Part shown: piece after piece, positions 31,737 through 42,429 of the stretch
How positions within the stretch are numbered: the stretch's first letter is position 1
Layout of the letters: each line of letters starts with the position of its first letter
From: Entrophospora sp. SA101
Lineage: Eukaryota > Glomeromycota > Glomeromycetes > Entrophosporales > Entrophosporaceae
DNA: 44,617 nucleotides
Direction of reading: 5' to 3'
NCBI GenBank assembly: GCA_958430865.1
Contig: CAUDNR010002890.1
Location: 89,882 to 134,498, forward strand
Program-made: the position numbers and the translations under genes
Notes under the pieces: model-generated
Told to the model about the DNA's origin: nothing
What the model saw: only the letters and a program-made list of their open reading frames with translations
Database searches by the model: none

Positions 31737-34357
31737 CTAACAATATTTTCTCCATCCATCTTCACCATCACCATTTATAACTTCAATAATGATAGTATGT
31801 AATCCTTCATCGCAATCTTCAACAACAATACTATCATAGTCGACTTCAACACTAACATCGACATAATCAACATCGACATCATTTTTAGATTTAACATCAT
31901 CAGCACTAGTTACATTAATAATTGTTTTAAACTTTTCTCCATCATCAATTATAATATCTTTTTTTATTTGATGCCAATAACAAATTTTTTGTTCGTCTTT
32001 ATCCCAAATAAATAACCCACTAGTAGTCTTCACTGTAAAATCTACATTTAATATACCCCCAAAATGATAAGTAGGCAAGTAAATTTCAGTTGGAAAGCCT
32101 GGTGGTGCACTAGCAGAAAGATTTCGATAAACATATTTAAATATTTTTGCCCATGGATTAAATTCTAGTGAAACAGGTTCACCATAGGTTTTCATCGGAA
32201 ATGGTCTTAATAATCCTTGTAATGCTCTACCGCCTTTATTTAAATCCTTAATGTTCATCTTTTTTGAGGGTTCCATTGAATTTAAACAATTATTAGGTAA
32301 CTCAATATCATCATCTTGGTTTTGTTCATTACCTAATGAATAAATAGATAAATCCTCACCATTCCATTGATCTCCCCATTGAAAATTATTATCAGAACAA
32401 TAGTTCCATATTGTATAATTCAATAAATTAGCCTCTAATGCACTTATATTTGCGTCCATTGCTTTGATTTGTTGTGAGTAATCGCCTGTTCTAGATGCTT
32501 CCCCATTATCCAGATCATACGGAATTCCTATCTCACCTATTAAACACGGTATATCATCTAAAAAAACACATTTCAAAATATTAATAAAATGAAGATACTA
32601 ATAATAATTTTTTTAAAAAAAATTCTTACCGAGATATTCCTTAGCTTCTTCTTTAATCACCCCAAGTTGATCAGCAAAGTTTTTTTTAATAGCAGGTGTA
32701 CCAATTCTCAAAGCAGGCAAATATCCAAAATATTTCCCACGTTTAACTCCCAAATAATCAAGATTCCACCAATTAAAGTGTTTTTGTGTTAATGTCAATC
32801 CATCATACCAATGTGGTGAATATATTATACGTTCCATTGAATCATTATTTGATTGATTCCATTTAGGTGGCAATTCAAGTACTGGTGGTTGTATAAAAAT
32901 TATTGCATGTGTGTGCACCGATCTTATGGTTGATGAATACTTTTGTACAAACGGTTTAAAGCATTCTTCGTACCAATCTAATTCCTCACCGGTTAAAGGA
33001 TTTGTATTAAAGTAACCTGGTTTTAGTAGCTCTTTGGATTGTTTATCCCATACACCATGTGCAGCCCATATACAACCTTTTGGATAATCTGATGATTTTT
33101 TCCAAGGATCATTACCTTCAGGTTCCTTTTCCAACCATGCCTTTTTACCTTTGGGATCAATATATATGTCATCAATTTTACTAAAGCCGTACCATAACAG
33201 GTCCCAGATATCTATTTTACAAGGTATTCCTTCTCCTAACAACATAGATTGAAAAAATGAAGGTGTTACACCTTTCCTATATTCTTGCCATTTTGGAATT
33301 TTATTCAAATCTTTAGTTGTAGCAAGTCCCCAACTTGGTTCATTCTGTGTGTCATATCCAACAACAACTGTATCATTTAATTTAGCATCGCATATTTTTT
33401 CAGCCAATCTTTTATAGGCATTACAAAAATGATTTTGCAAATAATCTTGAATATTTATTCCATCTACAATACATTTTGGTGCAAATATTTTCCCTGAATA
33501 AAATAATGTAAACATTGTAGCAGTTGCTAATTTATAATAGTTTGTTGACCAAACCATTTTTGGATAATTAGCAGGGTCTTTATAAGAGTTGTGAACTATT
33601 GCTGCTTCAGTTGCGACAAAATTTTTCATATTTAAACCAGCAACTTCCAATGTCCAACCAGGAGCACCAGATCCACCCGAAAACCTTGACCACTAAAAAA
33701 ATCAAATTAAATAATAATAATTAATAATGCATATGTTACTTTCCCCCTTTAATTAAAGGAGTTATATATGTATATATTAATATATATTGTAATGAAAATC
33801 ATAACATACAACGTCTTGATGAGGATCAATAAAACATTTAAATCCATACTCTTTGGCTTTTTTAATAATCTTTATTGTGAATTCAATAAATTCTTCGTCG
33901 TATATTCCTCTGATATGAATGAATAAATTGCGTTATAAATCAAATGAATACAGTAATGAGCACTCAATTTCTATATCACTTACGGTCCCTTATGTTCAAG
34001 AGCTTCCCAGGTTACAATAAATCTCAGAAAATTGAAACCCCAATGTTTCAAACGAGCAAAATGTTGGTCAGCTTCGGACAAGGGAAATGGTCTATCCACG
34101 AAGCTAACATTACGATGTTCAAAAAAATCTTCCTTGTGAGAGGGGATTTTTTGAGGATGACAAGGTTGTTTAGATGAGCCAGATAAATTTATACCACGTA
34201 AAAGTATAGTGCGACCACTAGAATCTTTTATCCAACGACCTTCTAAACTAAGTGGTTCTTCAGTTTCAACAGTTAAAGTGGCGGAAGAAGAATAAGTTGA
34301 AAATGTTTTTTCGGAATTTGTAAAAGAATCCTTCTTTGCGAGTAAAATTTGACGCAT
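31737..34357 (-). CDS. EGH1: GH5 glycosidase, EGCrP2/Egh1-type steryl-beta-glucosidase
   Basis: CDS: complement(join(31737..32557, 32630..33692, 33810..33909, 33984..34357)), 2358 nt, 785 residues. Donors are GTAAGT, GTATGT and GTAAGA, and all phases agree. Blocks follow the family: RTILLRGINLSGSSK, FVDRPFPLSEADQHFARLKH, WGFNFLRFIVTWEALEHKGP, then DPHQDVWSRFSGGSGAPGW. The acid/base is Glu276 in GYDTQNEPSWG and the nucleophile Glu521 in IGEIGIPYDL; a beta-rich C-terminal domain follows. No signal peptide is visible, which fits the intracellular fungal EGCrP2/Sgl1/Egh1 enzymes that remove glucose from ergosteryl glucoside. Length is close to the yeast enzyme (about 764 residues). The alternative, EGCrP1 (glucosylceramidase), cannot be excluded by eye. 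Confidence 0.85.
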
Positions 34358-35691
34358 AATAACACTTAAATATTATTTAAAAAAGAATTTATTTATTAAT
34401 TTAACAAAACTTTTATTGGGGAGAAAATTCTCTATAGAAATTTTATATGTAAATAAATAAAAACGAACTATAATTTATATATAAAATAAAATGCATACAA
34501 AAAAGGGATTACTAAATAATCAACCTTTTCTTAATATTAATACTATATATGGAACACTAATTGAATTATATATTTTTAAAGGAAAATTTATTAAGCCCAT
34601 GTACGATTTCTAAACTATAAAGGTTGATATCAAATAGTGGTGTAACATTAACTCAGCGCCCACAATATTAGTAACATAAATTGTTACACGATTATTTATA
34701 TTGTTAATATTTTTGTGATTAATCCACCGATGTTAAAACTTTGACTATTAGCTATATACCATTTACACGTGAAAAGGTTAGACTATCTATTATTTTACTA
34801 TTGCCACTATATATTTATTTTTTTATAACAATTATAACATAATAATTATTTATATTATTTGTATAATTGTCTTTCTAAACTCTCTAATTAGTTTCGAAAA
34901 GTATCAACTTAATCCGGTTTAAAATAATTTCTAACTAATTTGAGTTTTGAAAGGTAACTAATAAAGAAATAATTTTTTATTTTTATAAATTTTGATTAGA
35001 CGATCAAATATCTTTTTGTTGGTATTCTTGTAATTTAAATTTAAATGATATAACATTGATATGATCTGTGACAAAGAATAGTGACTGCTGAATCACCAGT
35101 TAAACTTTAATACATAAAAGGTATGTGCTCAGCACATTCAGACAGATTTGGAAGGATCAACCTTTGTCAATACCCGGCTGCTTTGGATAAAACAACCACC
35201 TCGACGAGATGAATCTAATGAGACGTAATCCATAAAATTTGAATCATCAATTATTGTGATGTTTTGGTTCACTATATATCTTACAACAATAATTCACTAT
35301 TTATTGATACTATGAACATTAAAATACCATATCCGAATCCTCTCATATGCTTATGCATTGTACTATTATTATATGTGTTTAAATTTGCATTCACATCATA
35401 TGCATACTTAATCTGTATTTTTAGCTTTATTTAAAATCTTTAATGCAAATGTGTGGAAGGACATTTTGATTATATACGTGCTATTAAAGAATAATAAATA
35501 CAGGGGCTTCAGGGAGTGTGTAACTCACACCCTTAAGAAGAATATAATAAGAATGTTCAAATGATAAAAAGGTTATCCTTTTGATGTAACAATCTTTTTA
35601 ATTCAACCCCCTTTATCATCATATGTTCCAATTTTGTTTTTCATATAGAAATAAACTTCAATTTCCTCAAAGGAGATTTATGTATCAGGAG
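34358..35691. other. Upstream flank of the GH5 gene, no gene seen
   Basis: The sequence is AT-rich and has no supportable exon. A GC-richer patch at 35125-35230 (acccggctgctttgg...cctcgacgagatg) stands out, but it has no clear frame or RNA fold that I can support. Confidence 0.5.
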
Positions 35692-36920
35692 CCAGGGCTG
35701 GAAATAGGGTCTGAAAAAAAAACGGAAATTTCTGTTGAATGCTAAAAATTTTCCGAAAGAAAAATTTAAATTTTTTGGGTGCTAAACTTTTTTCAAATTT
35801 AATTTTCTTTATTTTATTCTTCTGTTTTTTTACTAACCATCATTAATAAGTACAATGTGCCATTTTCCATTGCATTACATTTGATAATATTCTGTTTGCT
35901 AAAACCTTTTTCACAATCTACACTAGAAATGGCACTATTTCCATAAGTTTTAAGATATAAATAAGACTTGGAAGTTTGGAAATTGGAATATCTTCTTTTG
36001 CCATCCAGTAAATCATTTCATTATATTAATTATATGTTTGTTACCATTACTAATGGCTTTTTTGGAAGACTCTTGCATGGCTATTCTTGTCTTTTCTAGA
36101 ACAAAGCATCTTTATGTTGGTTTGAAAGTGCATGAGTTGTTAGAGCAATAGATTTTGAAACATTCTTTGATTCTAAATAATAATAACATTATAATATTAG
36201 TAAATTAATAATTACGAAATGCAAAAAATTAATTATATTTATTTGTCACCTTTTCCTGCAAATAGATTTTTTTCCCATGTACTTTACAAATTGAGTAAAA
36301 CATTCTATTCATTGCTGTATCATATTTTAACCATTTATATATGTTGACCAAAAACTTTTTTTCCTGATTTTTAAAACGCACTTTTTATTTGAGATTTTAA
36401 TATGATTTACAACTTGATTTACTATTTTCCTTTTTTTATTTGATTTTTTTGAAGTATCATCAATCATCTGAACCTTGAATTGTCAAATCACCTGAACCTT
36501 CTATATCTGATTCATCAATATTTGTTTAATCTATAAATTATCTAATTTTTCTTGTTCTATACTATTTATTTTTTTTGAATAAGGAAAACAAATATACATA
36601 ATTCACATTTAAAGTGTATATATTTTAAATTTATAATAATTTAATAGCAGTGAAATAAGAATTTAAATTGAGTCAATACTTTTCTTCTGAAAATTCCAAA
36701 GATACAAATTATGGTTCTTTTCTAAAATATTGAAGCAATGACACACATATACTGTATGTATATATATTTAGTATAAATTTTTTTTTATGCGGATGGAAAA
36801 ATCTGTACAAAAAAATAAAAAATAAAAAAGGAAAAATATCCGGCAACCCTTTATTTTTTCGGAAGTTAAAATTTTTTAAAGGAAAATCCGGATTTTTAAA
36901 GTACTATTTTCCAGCCCTGA
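35692..36920 (-). mobile_element. hAT element relic with perfect 8-bp target duplication
   Basis: Ends are CCAGGGCTGGAAATAG (left) and, reverse complemented, TCAGGGCTGGAAAATAG (right). They are flanked by ATCAGGAG at 35684-35691 and 36921-36928. CAGGGxTGGAAA termini with an 8-bp duplication are classic hAT. Subterminal AAATTTCCG/CGGAAATTT-type repeats are present at both ends. A decayed hAT dimerisation domain lies inside on the minus strand. Confidence 0.88.
35835..36160 (-). pseudogene. hAT transposase C-terminal (dimerisation) relic
   Basis: The minus strand reads KLPSLIYILKLM, then GNSAISSVDCEKGFSKQNII, KCNAMENGTLYLLMMV. The SSVDCExxFSxQNxIK motif marks the hAT C-terminal dimerisation region. 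Frameshifts and stops break the rest (a piece VYWMAKEDIPISKL precedes it). It is non-functional. Confidence 0.6.
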
Positions 36921-38500
36921 ATCAGGAGTTCTTTTTGTTTATCTATGGTGGATAAAATACCAAGACCATATTCTAGTAACTTATTTGTTTCTCACACGGA
37001 GAAATATTGCCAAGTATTTACTGAATTATCTTTATTATTAACAAATTTTTTAATAATACTGCTTTACTTAATTTGTTTAAAGTTCTGAACTTTATAATAA
37101 CGATGCTTCTAATTTGTCGCCGATTTATAGGGAAAAGTTTTTTTGGCCAAATTTCATTTTCGATAGTAAAATTGCGCAACTTCAAACCAATAAATTGTTG
37201 TTCGGGTTCTAAGGATAGAGTTTTTTCCCACTCCCAAACATGGTTATTGAGCTTTAGCATTTTAAAGATCGGCTGTTTTTTTTTTTACGTCTTTATATTT
37301 ACACCATAATGAATTTTTGTTGCACTAAATTTAGTTTGACTTGATTTTTTTTTTTTAAAATGATAGCCGATTGTTACTAATTATAAGCAATTGATTGAAG
37401 ACGGGTGATCTATTTGATCTATATTGTTGGTTGTAAAGAAAGATAGCGACAAACAGGTTTTTCTTGTTAGTTTGCTTCTCTATTTCTAGATGCTTCTTAT
37501 CAACAATTGCACATGGTGTAATTCCACAATTACACTGACACTTTTTAAATTCGATGAATTTATTATTATAACTGAATCTTTAGTTTTTCTCTTTTTTCTT
37601 GCAAATGGTATATACTTGCACTTACTTTTAGTTCTTCGCCGTCTTTATTATTTGTGTTTTCCATAAACTTGACGATAATTGTTTATTTAATATTTTTGAT
37701 TGTACCACGAATAAGTTGAATTTATAATGGTTAATATAAAAAAATATTTTTTCATTGAAAATAACTTTATTTGTTTGTTTGTTTATAAGTATTTATTAAT
37801 TGCATCTCTTTTTTTTCTGATATATAATACCGAGTTTGTAAATTTTGTTACACAGATACCAAATCAGAAAAATATTATAATAGTAAATGTTGATCTTATC
37901 AAAAATTCGGGAGTGAATTTGTAATTGATTGATATCAAATGCTGAAGATAATCTTTGGCAATTTCTAAAAAAAATAACAAAAATAGTTGACTTGGTTCAT
38001 AAAATAGTTCATTTTTGCCTTTTGTATATGTTTTCCCATTATATAACCTTTTTTGCCTTTTCTCCTTCTCCCCAGTAGTATCTTGCATTAAATCTGTTGT
38101 TTTTACAAAAAGCACATAAATCACTATGGAATACAAGTCTCCATATATTTTTAAATGTTGTTAATAGCCAGCTGTCTTCTCATCAACTGTATCATCATAT
38201 AGATATACATGTTTCAAAGGCAGGCAAATAAAGTAATGGCCTTTTGTTTAGTAAAAATCTTTACCTATAAATTAATTTTAATAACAGATTTAAAATTAGA
38301 ATTAAAAAATTTTTAATTATTACTTGGTGAAGAATTCTTGTATGATTAAATATAAAAATGTTCATTTTTGGAACAATATCAAAAGAAAGAGCATTGTTTG
38401 TTTGATTTTCTTCCTTTTAAAGTGTTAGTTTTTAATTTGATGTCACTTTAGAGAAATTCCATACTCCCATCCCAAGTTTATGGATATTTAAGAACATATA
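36921..38500. other. Stretch without an intact gene; possible coding relic at 37018-37260
   Basis: On the minus strand, 37260-37018 is an 80-codon frame (MLKLNNHVWEWEKTLSLEPE, QQFIGLKLRNFTIENEIWP) whose first half has normal protein composition. No homology is recognised and no splice partner fits. The rest is T-rich with no feature I can support. Confidence 0.3.
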
Positions 38501-38639
38501 CAGTCAAGCCTCGTTATAATGAAGTTTGAACTAGTACAAATTTAGAAAGTATCTGAAGAAATATTGGATTTGTTTGGATATTTCTTCAGATACTTTCTAA
38601 ATTTTACTAGTTCGAACTTTGTTATAACGAGCTTGACTG
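38501..38639. mobile_element. 139-bp palindromic pogo/Tc1-type MITE
   Basis: The element is almost entirely two inverted arms of about 65 bp around a short loop (TGGATTTGTTTGG region). Termini are CAGTCAAGCCTCGTTATAA and its imperfect complement ending GAGCTTGACTG, flanked by TA at 38499-38500 and 38640-38641. Arms share TACTTTCTAAATTTT and its complement. RNA from it would form a long hairpin. Confidence 0.88.
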
Positions 38640-38812
38640 TATATCTACACCGAAATTCTAAATGATGATCTTCACGTGATTTGTCAAGTGAAAACATTTT
38701 TATTGGTCAAAATACCCAAAATTATTTATCTCAAAGAAATTTACAATATATAAAAAATAATAATTAATATAATGATAAAACAAAAAGCAACCACTTGGCT
38801 TATCCTAAATTA

Positions 38813-39800
38813 TTAAATTCTAATTTTTTCTAATTCTTTTAAAACTTCATCTGGGATCTTTCTATGAGATCTGTACTTTCTAACAGCATATTCTGCTAAT
38901 TTTCCACCTATTCCATGTCTATATAAATCCATGTATCTCCATGCTTTTTGGGCAAATCTTCTAATTGTAATCAAAGGCACAGGATCCAAGCTTTGGGAAA
39001 CAGTTTCTTGTAATCCAGTCCATGAGTAATTGCAATTTTCTCTGGCATGACATTTAGCAGCTCCCCAATACCTTTCAATGAAATTTAACTCACAGTGAAA
39101 TTTTGGGTAAAAGATACACTTATGCCTTGCCCTTTCAATCAACCCCTGAATTGCACCTTTTTGTGCTTGAAAACCTGGTTCAAGGGAAATGATTTTTTGT
39201 GCACAGCAATTCACTCTAGCTTCATCTGCAACTTTTTTTTACAATTTTTACATTCAGCTAACAACCCTTCATACCATTTCCCTCTCTCAATTAATATTTG
39301 TTTCATTCTTTTAGGTTCTCCACATAATGATTCTACAGAATAATCACCTGGAAAAGCCATATCTTGTGATTGATTATTTGGCTCAAAAAAAGTCTATTGC
39401 ATTTTAGGCTGCTTGCCACCAGGACCAAGATTCATTTGTAAGCCACAAGTGCATCTTGACTAAATGCAGCATGGTTTGAACTGTTGTCAAAAGCAAATAC
39501 TGCAATACAATTAGGATATAGGGCCTCAAATATTGGAATTGCTTTTTGTCCAATTTGTTGAAGAAGATGTTCAGAGGTCCAGTAACCTTCTCTATTTTTG
39601 CCAGGTTTTAAATAACAACATGCTTCTTTTGGAATGCTTGGATATTTTTTGACTTCATCAAATGGTATTTGTAATCTTCCATTTATTTCAGTTAAAAATT
39701 CACTAACTAATATTGACCTTCCATTACCTTTTTTCCTTAAGGGCATTTCTCCATCTTTGATCCAAATACCACACTTTCCATCATTTAATAGAAAATGCAT
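38813..39800 (-). pseudogene. Decayed IS630/Tc1-mariner-type DDE transposase
   Basis: The minus strand gives, in order: GKCGIWIKDGEMPLRKKG, SILVSEFLTEINGRL, LYPNCIAVFAFDNSSNHAAF, ALVAYKMNLGPGGKQPKMQ, TAG, AFPGDYSVESLCGEPKRMKQ, a frameshift near 39235 in a poly-A run, then CAQKIISLEPGFQAQKGAIQ, FYPKFHCELNFIERYWGAAK and RRFAQKAWRYMDLYR. FDNSSNH (second Asp) and ELNFIExxWG (final Glu) correspond to DDE motifs of the IS630-Tc1-mariner superfamily; close relatives are common in fungi. The N-terminal catalytic Asp is missing, cut off by the MITE at 39811. Its stop is TAG, unlike the TGA excess at 26-30 kb. Confidence 0.65.
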
Positions 39801-39810
39801 TTATCATGAG

Positions 39811-40012
39811 TAAGGTTGCGGGAGAAACTCCTCCAGAAATCAATCGACAGAGTTTTGACAGGTTACACATTAATTGTTTATTAGAGTTTCGGCAGAGTTT
39901 CGCATTTGGGGTTTTCGCCAATCATCAGAGTTTCGACAGGTTACACATTAATTGTTCATTAGAGTTTCGACAGAGTTTCGACAGTCATTAAGAGGTTTCA
40001 CCCACAACCTTA
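39811..40012 (+). mobile_element. 202-bp MITE, copy 1
   Basis: Termini TAAGGTTGCGGGAGAAAC and, reverse complemented, TAAGGTTGTGGGTGAAAC. The interior is an array of GAGTTTCGACAG-type words, with ACACATTAATTGTTyATTAG twice. It is exactly as long as, and inverted relative to, the copy at 42872-43073. The flanks share only TGAG, so the target duplication is not clear. It truncates the transposase relic at 38813-39800. Confidence 0.85.
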
Positions 40013-40230
40013 TCTGTGAGTCTGGGTAAATCGTCTACATGTCCTTGGGCATGTCCTGAGTTATATTCAATCTTAAACGAGGATTGTTGTAAGTTAGGGA
40101 TGTTAAATGGTTGAGTCAGTTTAAAACTATGTTAAACTGGTTGAATACAATTGATATTAATATTCATGAGAATTTTTATTTTTTAAAAAAAAAAAAAATT
40201 AAATTAAATTAAAATTAATTATATAATATA

Positions 40231-40498
40231 CCTGCTTCATAATTTATCCAACTTTTTAAGCATGTGCTGTATTAGGATGAAGACGATTATGAATTTTTGT
40301 AATTGTGTGAACTGTCATTGAAAAAGCTTGTTCACATGGAACACTTGTTTCTTGAATAGAAAGGTAATCTCATGCTATTTTAGATATAACTGGGATCTAT
40401 TTTCATATTGACTCCACCAAAGGAGTGAATCTGAAGATATTGGTGGCAAAGCTAAATGTCTTTCTAACTCGTCTTCAATTGGTCGAATTTAATTAACT
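40231..40498 (-). pseudogene. hAT transposase C-terminus relic with a nearby terminus
   Basis: The minus strand reads RPIEDELERHLALPPISSDS, LLWWSQYENRSQLYLK. After a frameshift come YLSIQETSVPCEQAFSMTVH and TITKIHNRLHPNTAHA. ELExYLxLPPIxSDSxPLxWW...DYLSIQxTSVPCEQAFS is the hAT family C-terminal dimerisation domain. A TAGGGATGTTAAATGG terminus at 40096 lies just downstream in the coding sense, as expected for a hAT 3' end; the other end was not identified. It is inactivated by a frameshift and several stops. Confidence 0.65.
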
Positions 40499-40569
40499 TT
40501 ATTATTTTGTTGTGTAATTAAATTTTCAAAAAATATTATTCAGAATTTGAATTATTTAATGCATAATTT

Positions 40570-40860
40570 TAGAACGAAGCATGAATACCCTAATTCCGAA
40601 TTAAAATCATTTTATTTCTATTTATATCTATTTTATTTGCATTTTATATACAATTTATTTATTTGTATTACGTTTTTATTAGTTAACCATATTTAACGAA
40701 AGAATATGACGAATTTAACTTAGTGCGATGTATCTAGCTTTAAAAAGGAGATTTTTTGGTCATTTTCATATAGAATTTTGTTTAAAAAAGGAATTTTTTG
40801 AAAAAAAGGAAATTTCAAGTGTTACGAAAATGATTGCGTTGTGTATAATAGAGTAGTTAA
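40570..40860 (-). repeat. Dispersed repeat, inverted copy 2
   Basis: The reverse complement aligns with 3776-3905 and 4790-4860 (see that entry). Shared words include GGAATTAGGGTATT, CATATTCTTTCGTTAA and the pair of CCTTTTTT tracts. It carries no coding capacity. Confidence 0.5.
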
Positions 40861-40957
40861 CATTAACGTTAACATTAACTTTAACGTCAATTTCAATTCA
40901 ATGTCAACTTCAACGTCAATTAACATTAACGTTAACTTAAGTTAAGTGCTGCCAAAT
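40857..40957. repeat. Degenerate TTAACGTTAAC-rich palindromic cluster
   Basis: Repeated AACATTAACGTTAAC and AACGTCAATT words form overlapping palindromes. The last part (reverse complement TTGGCAGCACTTAACTTAAG) resembles the GTTGGCACCGTTAACC terminus of the hAT-like composite, so this may be a worn terminus of that family. Confidence 0.35.
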
Positions 40958-41297
40958 TTTTTTTAAACGGATAGAAGTTTTATTTATAATAAAAAAAAAA
41001 AAAGAGAGAAAAGATGTCAAGCCAATAAAAAAGCTGACTACTACAATAATGGATAAACTTATGTTTAAATAATTAAAGCCACCGTTAAATGTTTAAACAT
41101 TTAATTTGATTTATAAAAAAAAATAATAAATTTCTTAAAAATAGAATTAAGCTTTAGTTTAAGAAAATGGCTTCTAATAAAAATTTAGTAATAAAAATGA
41201 AGGAATTTTAATTAATTGATCCAACAACCAATTCATCCATCGTTATTTTTGTGAGGAAAAAAAAAATTTTCAAACAACTAATTAAAAAAAAAAAACA

Positions 41298-42233
41298 ATG
41301 TCTTCCATTTTTTTATCTACATGCTTCATTAAGACTGTCTCCTCCACTGACAGTGTAATTAGTGGAAGCGCAATATATAAAACAAGCCTGACTGCATTTA
41401 GGGAGGTTCAGTATAAAGGGTTTTTCAGTGAGCATAATGTGGTTGACTTTACAAAAGGAACATTGGTCTATATCGTGGGTTGATATGTGTACGAAGATAA
41501 CGTGGAATATGTATGTATATATATTAATATGTGTTTTTGATTAAATTGCCGTGCCATGTAGAATAAATTAATTATAAGAAAAAAAAACCCCCTTTCTTTT
41601 TAGATCTCCCTCATTCAAACAATCATAATCGACAATGATGATAATATAAAACCTGAAGATATAGAATACCATGACCCATTGCTGTTGTTTTTGGGGCCGG
41701 CCACTTCCCATGCACAAGATGCCGAAAAAAATTATTTTAAAATCAAACAGAACCTTTACAATCAAGTCACAAGGAACAAAAATATACAAACGGAGGTGTT
41801 TGTAATGTACCAAAATATAAACAATAAATACAAATTTCTATCAAACAATATAAAGTCATCAATATTTTCAGTCATTGGGAAGCTTAGGATAAGCACTGCA
41901 AACAACCTCCATCTCAATTTGAAAGATATTGAGTGGAACACTTTGGTCATTGAAAACAACAGTAGCAATGGTAACAGCAATAACAATAACAGTAACAGCA
42001 ACAACAACAATGGTGAAGATGAGGAACTCGAAGCAGTAGAAAAAAGCTTTGATAGCAAAAATCAAAGAAAGAGAAAAAAGAAAAAAACTGAAAAATCATC
42101 ATCATCTTCAATGCAACAACAACCTACTACCGACTCAACTCCCATTATCATTGACCCCCCAGCCAATTCCATTGATAGAGAAGAAAATTACAATCGAGCT
42201 TTAGCAGAATTTGATGATGGTGATGATGATTGA
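41298..42233 (+). CDS. Two-exon gene of unknown function with basic patch and acidic tail
   Basis: CDS: join(41298..41474, 41604..42233), 807 nt, 268 residues. The donor ATC|GTGGGT is weak but keeps the frame; the acceptor is CTTTTTAG. Residues 1-150 look globular (GSAIYKTSLTAFREVQYKG, DPLLLFLGPATSHAQDAEKN, NIKSSIFSVIGKLRISTANN). An Asn/Ser run, Glu-rich stretch, basic cluster RKRKKKKTEK and acidic end FDDGDDD follow, which suggests a nuclear protein. No family is recognised. It is bordered on both sides by hAT relics and could belong to a TE-associated or lineage-specific family. The nearest upstream AT-rich leader has (A)n before the ATG. Confidence 0.55.
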
Positions 42234-42429
42234 TTTTTAAAGATTAATAAAATATATGATATGTACAATTAGTGATGGGCGGGTTTATAACAACCTAGTT
42301 TATACCCTGTTATATACCCGTTATATACCATGTTATATACCATTACTGCTTTTATACCATGTTTATACCATTGTTAAATGAACACAGCATTTTATTGTTA
42401 AAAAGTCACAAGAAAGAAAAAATAACAAT

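Noticed and set aside
35125..35230. GC-richer patch as a possible tRNA or small RNA
   Set aside because: No cloverleaf, no A/B box pair and no stable frame could be found by eye.
41762..42065. Minus-strand frames rich in Leu/Val opposite the 41.3-42.2 kb gene
   Set aside because: They are antisense images of the Asn/Ser codon run (AACAAC...) of the real gene.
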